The position numbers were made by a program, and so were the translations under genes. A DNA stretch of 10,751 nt. It comes from Dehalococcoidales bacterium. Lineage in GTDB: Bacteria; Chloroflexota; Dehalococcoidia; Dehalococcoidales; UBA5627. The notes under the pieces were generated by a model that worked only from the letters and a program-made list of their open reading frames with translations, was not told the origin of the DNA and did not search any database. The stretch covers positions 1-10,751 of the forward strand of contig JAAYNN010000101.1 in the NCBI GenBank assembly GCA_012520835.1. Direction: 5' to 3'. The first letter of the stretch is position 1; each line of letters opens with the position of its first letter. Positions 6,606 through 10,751 of the stretch are shown here, piece after piece.

Positions 6606-6634
6606 TTGCTAACCTGCTTGTGTTCCTTTATACT
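6606..6634 (+). promoter_or_regulatory. Probable promoter of rel
   Basis: TTGCTA (6606-6611), a 17-base spacer and TATACT (6629-6634) form a sigma-70-like promoter with a start near 6641. A start there excludes the upstream in-frame GTG at 6620 and supports the ATG at 6659. Confidence 0.45.
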
Positions 6635-6637
6635 AAA

Positions 6638-6652
6638 TATACTGAAAGTATA
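6638..6652. promoter_or_regulatory. Dyad symmetry at the rel transcription start
   Basis: TATACT-GAA-AGTATA is a 6-bp perfect inverted repeat with a 3-base centre, 6 to 20 bases before the rel ATG and across the predicted start of transcription. It could be an operator or a weak leader hairpin near the ribosome site. AT-rich sequence makes chance a real possibility. Confidence 0.3.
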
Positions 6653-6658
6653 ACTCTT

Positions 6659-8866
6659 ATGTTAAAACAAAAAAACACAACGGTCAATATATTACTGCAG
6701 AAGGCTGCCGCCTATCTGCCGCCGGAGAAACTATCGCTGGTGGGAGAGGCATGCAAGTTTGCCGAAAAGGCGCATGAAGGCCAGTTGCGTGAGTCGGGCG
6801 AACCCTACCTGGAACACCCGCTGCAGGTGGCAATTACACTGGCCGATTTGCAGTTGGATTCCAGCGCGCTGGCGGCTTCCCTGCTGCACGATGTCTGTGA
6901 GGATTGCGACATTCCGCTTCCCGAGATTGAAACCAGGTTCGGCGCCGAAGTAGCCAAACTGGTTGACGGCGTTACCAAACTAAGCCAGCTTTCGCTGCAG
7001 TTGCCGGAGGGGGTGTCTCGCAAGAGCAGTGCTGCCGACAGCCAGCAGCAGGCCGAGAGCCTGCGGAAAATGCTGGTAGCCATGGCAGAGGACCTGCGCG
7101 TGGTATTTATCAAGCTGGCTGACCGCCTGCATAATATGCGTACACTGGCGGCTTTACCGGAAAAAAAACAGCGCCATGTTGCCCATGAAACCATGGAAAT
7201 ATATGCCCCGCTGGCGCATCGGCTGGGGATATGGGAATTGAAGTGGGAACTGGAAGACCTGGCTTTCCGCTACCTCGACCCGAAGCGGTATGAGCAACTG
7301 GCCAAAATGGTAGCCGGCAAGCGCACCGAGCGCGAAGAATTTATTGCAAAAGTAATCGATATTATTAAAAAGGAATTCGAGCGCCTGGGTTTTAAGGCTG
7401 AAATAACCGGCCGCCCGAAGCATCTGTACAGCATCAATCAGAAAATAAATAAATACGCCGCACAGGGGAAGCAGTTCAACGATATTTACGACCTCTTTGC
7501 TTTGAGGGTACTGGTGGATACTGTACAGGATTGCTATAACGCCGTCGGCATCGTGCACAGCATGTGGCATCCGGTACCGGGAGCTTTCGATGATTATATT
7601 GCCAATCCGAAGCCGAACGGCTACCAGTCACTGCATACAGTAGTGATGGCATTCGGCACCACCCCGATCGAAATTCAAATCCGCACTCATGAAATGCACC
7701 ATATGGATGAATACGGTATTGCCGCTCACTGGCGTTACAAGGAAGGCAAGAAAGACGATTCGCCTTATGAGGAGAAAATTGGCTGGCTGCGCCAGTTGAT
7801 CGACTGGCACCGCGAGCTGAGCGGGACGGAGGAATTTCTCGAGTCCGTCAAGACCGATATCTTTATCGACCAGGTATTTGTTTTCACTCCCAAAGGAGAA
7901 GTAAAAGACCTTCCCAAGGGCGCCACCCCGCTGGATTTTGCCTATCGCATCCATACCGAACTGGGGCATCGCTGCATCGGAGCCAAGGTAAATAACCGGC
8001 TGGTATCGTTAAACTACCGGCTGAATAACGGTGATATGGTGGAAATCATTACCACCAGGCGCGATAAGGGGCCCAGCCGCGACTGGATGAACCCGCACCT
8101 GGGATATGTGCATACATCGCATGCTCTTGAAAAAATCCGCCAATGGTTCAAGAAGCAGGAGCGTGGAGACAACATCGAGCAGGGACGCCTGCTTTTGGAC
8201 AAGGAATTGAAACAACTCGGATTAAAATATACCGACCGCGAGTCCATCGCTAAATACTTCAAGTATTCCAATGTCGATGATTTCCTGGCAGCCATCGGTT
8301 ACGGCGGCATCAATGTCGAAACCATTGCTTTAAAACTGGCGGCGCAGCAGGAACAGCCGCGCGTAGTCCCCGAAATAGCTCCCTCAAAACCGATAAAATC
8401 CGAAGTGCAGGTGCTGGGTGTGGGCGAACTTTTAACCAACCTGGCGCATTGCTGCAATCCGCTACCGGGTGACGATATCGTGGGGTATGTCACACGCAGC
8501 CGCGGCATTACCATCCACCGTCGTGATTGTTTTAATATCATCAACGAAGACGAAAAAGAAAGGTTAATCGAGGTGGAGTGGGGGCAGACCGAAGCCCAGT
8601 ACCCGGTAACCATACAGGTAGATGCCTGGGACAGGGTGGGATTGGTAAGAGATATTTCTACGATAATTGCCGAAGACAAGGTCAACATCCTCAGCATGAA
8701 TGTAACCGAACACGATGACCGCACCACAACTGTTCTTCTTACCGTAGAAACCAAGGGATTGGCACATCTTTCCCGCATTCTGTCCAAAATCGGAGGAATA
8801 AGGGGGGTGTTGAATATTAATCGCGTGGGCGAGGATGCTTCTGCCAAACAGAAACCGCTGATGTAA
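6659..8866 (+). CDS. rel: Bifunctional (p)ppGpp synthetase/hydrolase, RelA/SpoT family
   Basis: From the ATG at 6659 the protein has 735 residues, the normal length of a long Rel enzyme, which makes and degrades the alarmone (p)ppGpp. The hydrolase domain is intact: His53, the His77-Asp78 pair and Glu81-Asp82 (LLHDVCEDC), at the same numbers as in well-studied Firmicute Rel proteins, which supports this start over the GTG 13 codons upstream. The synthetase domain has GRPKHLYSINQK (251-262), YDLFALRV and EIQIRT. A TGS domain starts near 400, the HCCNPLPGD zinc-finger-type motif is near 597-605 and an ACT domain occupies about 648-722. The residues before DYIA in the synthetase read AFDD (309-312) rather than the RxKD usual in bifunctional enzymes. 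No strong Shine-Dalgarno site is visible. It is divergent from hisS and followed by rpsT. Confidence 0.95.
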   Translation: MLKQKNTTVNILLQKAAAYLPPEKLSLVGEACKFAEKAHEGQLRESGEPYLEHPLQVAITLADLQLDSSALAASLLHDVCEDCDIPLPEIETRFGAEVAKLVDGVTKLSQLSLQLPEGVSRKSSAADSQQQAESLRKMLVAMAEDLRVVFIKLADRLHNMRTLAALPEKKQRHVAHETMEIYAPLAHRLGIWELKWELEDLAFRYLDPKRYEQLAKMVAGKRTEREEFIAKVIDIIKKEFERLGFKAEITGRPKHLYSINQKINKYAAQGKQFNDIYDLFALRVLVDTVQDCYNAVGIVHSMWHPVPGAFDDYIANPKPNGYQSLHTVVMAFGTTPIEIQIRTHEMHHMDEYGIAAHWRYKEGKKDDSPYEEKIGWLRQLIDWHRELSGTEEFLESVKTDIFIDQVFVFTPKGEVKDLPKGATPLDFAYRIHTELGHRCIGAKVNNRLVSLNYRLNNGDMVEIITTRRDKGPSRDWMNPHLGYVHTSHALEKIRQWFKKQERGDNIEQGRLLLDKELKQLGLKYTDRESIAKYFKYSNVDDFLAAIGYGGINVETIALKLAAQQEQPRVVPEIAPSKPIKSEVQVLGVGELLTNLAHCCNPLPGDDIVGYVTRSRGITIHRRDCFNIINEDEKERLIEVEWGQTEAQYPVTIQVDAWDRVGLVRDISTIIAEDKVNILSMNVTEHDDRTTTVLLTVETKGLAHLSRILSKIGGIRGVLNINRVGEDASAKQKPLM

Positions 8867-8891
8867 TTATTATCCAAAATACTTGGACTTT

Positions 8892-8920
8892 TTGTCTTAT
8901 AATAGTTTTTATTGTATAAT
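8892..8920 (+). promoter_or_regulatory. Promoter of rpsT
   Basis: TTGTCT (8892-8897), a 17-base spacer and a perfect TATAAT (8915-8920) place the transcript start near 8927, just before the AGGAGG ribosome site. A second TATAAT at 8898-8903 has no matching -35. Confidence 0.65.
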
Positions 8921-8945
8921 GTGAAACAGATTCAGGAGGACGAAT

Positions 8946-9227
8946 TTGGCTAATACTAAATCAGCTGAAAAACGACAGAGAATAGCGCTGAAAAGAAAAG
9001 CTATAAACAAAATTAACGTCAGCAAGACTAAGACCGCTTTGAAGAAAGCGGAAGATTCTATTGCCTCAGGTGATCTCCAGAAAGCTGCGGAAGATCTTAA
9101 AGCCGCCGCCAGCACAATGGATAAAGCCGTCGGCAAGGGTGTTGTTCACCCGAACAATGCCGCCCGCCACAAATCAAGGCTGCAAAAGAGGCTTAACAAG
9201 GCCCAGGCTGCTGCTTCTGCCAAATAG
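8946..9227 (+). CDS. rpsT: 30S ribosomal protein S20
   Basis: The 93-residue, lysine- and alanine-rich helical protein starts ANTKSAEKRQR after the initiator, which is diagnostic of S20, a primary binder of 16S rRNA in the small subunit. NNAARHKSRLQKRLNK near the C-terminus is the conserved S20 end. The start is TTG at 8946-8948, six bases from a full AGGAGG (8934-8939); a non-ATG start is also used by E. coli rpsT (UUG), where it takes part in feedback control by S20. Whether that holds here is unknown. It is a single-gene unit with its own promoter and terminator. Confidence 0.96.
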   Translation: MANTKSAEKRQRIALKRKAINKINVSKTKTALKKAEDSIASGDLQKAAEDLKAAASTMDKAVGKGVVHPNNAARHKSRLQKRLNKAQAAASAK

Positions 9228-9261
9228 AGCTTGCTGCCATATCATCCAATCGCAATTTAAA

Positions 9262-9303
9262 AGCTGCCGAATATTCGGCAGCTGATTGTTTTTCTGATTT
9301 TTT
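9262..9303 (+). terminator. Intrinsic terminator of rpsT
   Basis: A perfect 22-base palindrome at 9262-9283 (AGCTGCCGAA and its complement around a central AT) forms a strong GC-rich hairpin. It is followed by GATTG, TTTTT and, a few bases on, a run of T ending at 9303. It lies 35 bases after the rpsT stop and separates rpsT from the lexA promoter. Confidence 0.9.
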
Positions 9304-9314
9304 GCACCATTTCA

Positions 9315-9343
9315 TTGACAGTATGCTTTCTTTGTTCTAAAAT
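9315..9343 (+). promoter_or_regulatory. Promoter of lexA
   Basis: A perfect TTGACA (9315-9320), a 17-base spacer and TAAAAT (9338-9343, five of six) put the start of transcription near 9350, inside the SOS box that follows. Confidence 0.75.
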
Positions 9344-9346
9344 AAC

Positions 9347-9360
9347 AGAACAGATGTTCT
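9347..9360. promoter_or_regulatory. LexA operator (SOS box, Gram-positive type)
   Basis: AGAACAGATGTTCT fits the GAAC-RNRY-GTTC consensus used by Bacillus-type LexA and reported for Dehalococcoides. It overlaps the predicted lexA transcription start, which gives classical negative autoregulation. A further TGTTCT half-site at 9333-9338 touches the -10 and pairs with the AGAACA half at 9347-9352 as a wider dyad. Confidence 0.85.
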
Positions 9361-9375
9361 TGTGGGGTTATATGA

Positions 9376-10023
9376 GTGAAAACTAAGGAATTATCGGACA
9401 GGCAGCAGCGCATGATAGCTTTCATCCGCGATTTCTGGGCGGAAAACAACTTCCCGCCCAGCGTGCGCGATATCGTGGCCGGCTGCGCTCTCAGTTCGAC
9501 CTCGGTTGCCGATTACAACCTCAGGCTGCTGGAGAAAAAAGGTATCATCCGCCGGCACAAGGAAGTGTCGCGCGGTATCGAACTGCCCTCGTTTTTGAAA
9601 GAGACAGACAGGCTGAATGTTCCCGTCATTGGCCTGATTGCCGCCGGACAGCCGATACCTGTTCCCGATAACGATGCCTGGGATGTAGCCGCGAATGTCG
9701 AAACCATCGAGGTCACCCGCGATATTATCCGCGGCCGCGAAGGGGTTTATGCCCTGAGGGTGAAAGGCAATTCGATGATAGAAGACCTCATCAACGACGG
9801 CGATATCGTCCTCTTGCAATCGGTAAACACGGTTGAAAACGGAGAAACCGCCGCTGTCTGGTTAAAATCCGAGAAGGAAGCTACCCTCAAGAAGTTCTAC
9901 CTTGAATCATCGGGCAGAATCCGCCTGCAGCCGGCCAACAGCCAGATGCAGCCCATCTATGCCAGCCCCGCCAACGTCGAAGTACAGGGCAGGGTGATTG
10001 CCGTCATCCGCCGGATGGGGTAG
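9376..10023 (+). CDS. lexA: SOS response repressor LexA
   Basis: The 215-residue cytosolic repressor shuts off DNA-damage genes until RecA filaments trigger its self-cleavage. The N-terminal winged helix (about 5-70) has SDRQQRMIAFIRDFW and PSVRDIVAGCALSSTSVADY. The S24 peptidase half has the cleavage site Ala90-Gly91 (IAAGQPIPV), the catalytic Ser133 in VKGNSMIEDLINDGD and the catalytic Lys172 in EATLKKFY, so it should be cleavable. The start is GTG at 9376-9378, eight bases after GGGG (9364-9367). An ATG four bases upstream opens only a four-codon frame (9372-9386) that overlaps the start. The SOS box in its own promoter indicates autoregulation. Confidence 0.95.
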   Translation: MKTKELSDRQQRMIAFIRDFWAENNFPPSVRDIVAGCALSSTSVADYNLRLLEKKGIIRRHKEVSRGIELPSFLKETDRLNVPVIGLIAAGQPIPVPDNDAWDVAANVETIEVTRDIIRGREGVYALRVKGNSMIEDLINDGDIVLLQSVNTVENGETAAVWLKSEKEATLKKFYLESSGRIRLQPANSQMQPIYASPANVEVQGRVIAVIRRMG

Positions 10024-10063
10024 CAGCTGTCGGTTTTATTTTCATTATTTTTATAAAATTATA

Positions 10064-10091
10064 TTGACAATAGTGTATTAAATGATATAGT
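10064..10091 (+). promoter_or_regulatory. Promoter of the Panacea-gene module
   Basis: A perfect TTGACA (10064-10069), a 16-base spacer and TATAGT (10086-10091) preceded by TGA form an extended -10 promoter about 18 bases before the start codon. The region is markedly AT-rich compared with lexA just upstream. Confidence 0.7.
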
Positions 10092-10098
10092 TTTAATA
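10076..10098. promoter_or_regulatory. Inverted repeat around the Panacea promoter -10
   Basis: TATTAAA (10076-10082) and TTTAATA (10092-10098) are perfect 7-base arms with a 9-base centre that contains the -10 hexamer. This is where an autoregulating antitoxin or its complex would bind. The arms are AT-only, so chance cannot be excluded. Confidence 0.4.
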
Positions 10099-10109
10099 AA
10101 GGTGATGTT

Positions 10110-10634
10110 ATGGCAAAAACAGACATAGTTTTTAACTTTGATGAAACTAAAGCAGTTGAAACTATATTATATCTTGCTAATAGAATATCTGATTCTTGTA
10201 AATATAGTATTTGTAAAATGCTTTATTTATCAGATAAGATGTGTCTTGATAAATATGGGAGATTTATATTTGGCGAATCGTATACGGCTATGCAAGAAGG
10301 CGCTACGCCTTCCAAGGCCTATGATCTTTTGAAAAAAATTGCTAAAAAACCTTCTGATGAACTAAAAGTAGATGGTAATGCTGTTATTCCATTACGCGAT
10401 GCAAACCTGGATTATCTTAGTGAATCAGATATCGAATGTTTAGACCACACTATAGCAACTTATAATAAGTCACCGCAGAAGATGAGACCTGATTCCCATG
10501 ATCTTGCATGGGAGAGTGCATGGAATAATAGAGGTGAAAAGCGAAGTATCGATATTCCTATCAGAAGTATTGCAGAAACACTAACCGATTCAAAGGATTT
10601 AATAGAGTATTTAACGAATAGTGGTGTCGAATAA
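10110..10634 (+). CDS. Panacea-domain (DUF4065, SocA-like) protein, probable antitoxin
   Basis: The 174-residue protein matches the pattern of the Panacea/DUF4065 domain: KYSICKMLYLSDKMCLDKYG (31-50), then GESYTAMQEGATPSKAYDLL (55-74), and a C-terminal helix pair with LSESDIECLDHTIATY (103-118) and SHDLAWESAW (129-138). Proteins of this family act as the antitoxin in many two-gene toxin-antitoxin systems with very different toxins, and some act as proteolytic adaptors (SocA). The ATG is five bases from AAAGGTG (10098-10104). The next gene starts six bases after its stop on the same strand. AT-rich codon use differs from lexA and the other housekeeping genes, which suggests acquisition by transfer. 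No phage or transposon gene is visible beside it, so a non-toxin adaptor role remains possible. Confidence 0.8.
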   Translation: MAKTDIVFNFDETKAVETILYLANRISDSCKYSICKMLYLSDKMCLDKYGRFIFGESYTAMQEGATPSKAYDLLKKIAKKPSDELKVDGNAVIPLRDANLDYLSESDIECLDHTIATYNKSPQKMRPDSHDLAWESAWNNRGEKRSIDIPIRSIAETLTDSKDLIEYLTNSGVE

Positions 10635-10640
10635 GCAATC

Positions 10641-10751
10641 ATGGTCGATGCGTGGCATATCTACCATGTGGAAAATTGCCAGTATACAATTCCAGTAAAA
10701 GATAAATTTATTGCTGTTGTTTGTTTTAATCCCAATCCCTATGGTTTTTTA
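10641..10751 (+). CDS. Partial CDS, unknown partner of the Panacea gene (candidate toxin)
   Basis: An ATG at 10641 opens a frame that runs without a stop to the window edge (37 codons), beginning MVDAWHIYHVENC and ending VVCFNPNPYGFL. I do not recognise the family. It begins six bases after the Panacea stop with only a weak, distant ribosome site (GTGGTG at 10621-10626), so translational coupling is likely. In Panacea operons the neighbouring gene is typically the toxin, which is the basis for this call. The KDKFIAVVCFNPNPYGFL stretch looks like two core beta strands of a small alpha/beta protein. Only the first part is visible. Confidence 0.5.
   Translation, partial: MVDAWHIYHVENCQYTIPVKDKFIAVVCFNPNPYGFL

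Noticed and set aside
6620..6658. Upstream GTG start for rel adding 13 residues
   Set aside because: No ribosome site, it precedes the predicted transcription start near 6641, and the ATG at 6659 places the hydrolase residues at the standard Rel numbers.
9372..9386. Four-codon leader frame (ATG AGT GAA AAC TAA) overlapping the lexA GTG
   Set aside because: Too short to judge; such overlaps arise easily by chance, and GGGG serves the GTG equally well.
10007..10019. CATCC-GCC-GGATG hairpin at the lexA 3' end as a terminator
   Set aside because: It lies inside the coding sequence, has a short stem and is not followed directly by a T-run.

Overview
This is a bacterial chromosome segment of moderate GC with no ribosomal RNA, tRNA, CRISPR array or insertion sequence that I can see. 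The gene set (Rel, HisRS, a HIT hydrolase, a TIGR03960-like radical SAM protein, S20, LexA), the Gram-positive-type LexA box (GAAC-N4-GTTC), frequent TTG/GTG starts with good Shine-Dalgarno sites and the Rel/HisRS/HIT neighbourhood point to a Chloroflexota member, most likely Dehalococcoidia. That assignment is inference; no phylogenetic marker was compared.

Layout. (1) Positions 83-2361, minus strand: a surface-signalling block made of an ECF sigma factor, a one-pass membrane protein that looks like its anti-sigma partner, and a small secreted protein with a two-motif betagamma-crystallin domain. A near-identical bipartite sequence lies immediately upstream of both the sigma gene and the membrane-protein gene and reads like an ECF-type promoter, suggesting positive autoregulation. 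(2) 2430-4568, minus: a radical SAM protein fused to a C-terminal ferredoxin module, with its own promoter and terminator. (3) 4638-5297: a roughly 300-base divergent intergenic region with degenerate REP-like repeats and HIT promoters, then the HIT gene. (4) 5294-8866: hisS (minus, overlapping the HIT stop by 4 bases) and a divergently transcribed bifunctional rel. (5) 8892-9303: rpsT with a strong promoter and a textbook terminator. (6) 9315-10023: lexA with a promoter and an SOS box at the start site. (7) 10064-10751: an AT-rich module, a Panacea-domain (DUF4065) antitoxin-like gene followed 6 bases later by a second gene cut by the window edge, most simply read as a toxin-antitoxin pair.

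The central genes are housekeeping (translation, stringent response, dinucleotide metabolism, SOS control). The two ends are accessory. The items most worth following are the unknown partner of the Panacea gene at the right edge, and the repeated promoter element with its sigma/membrane-protein/crystallin block at the left edge.
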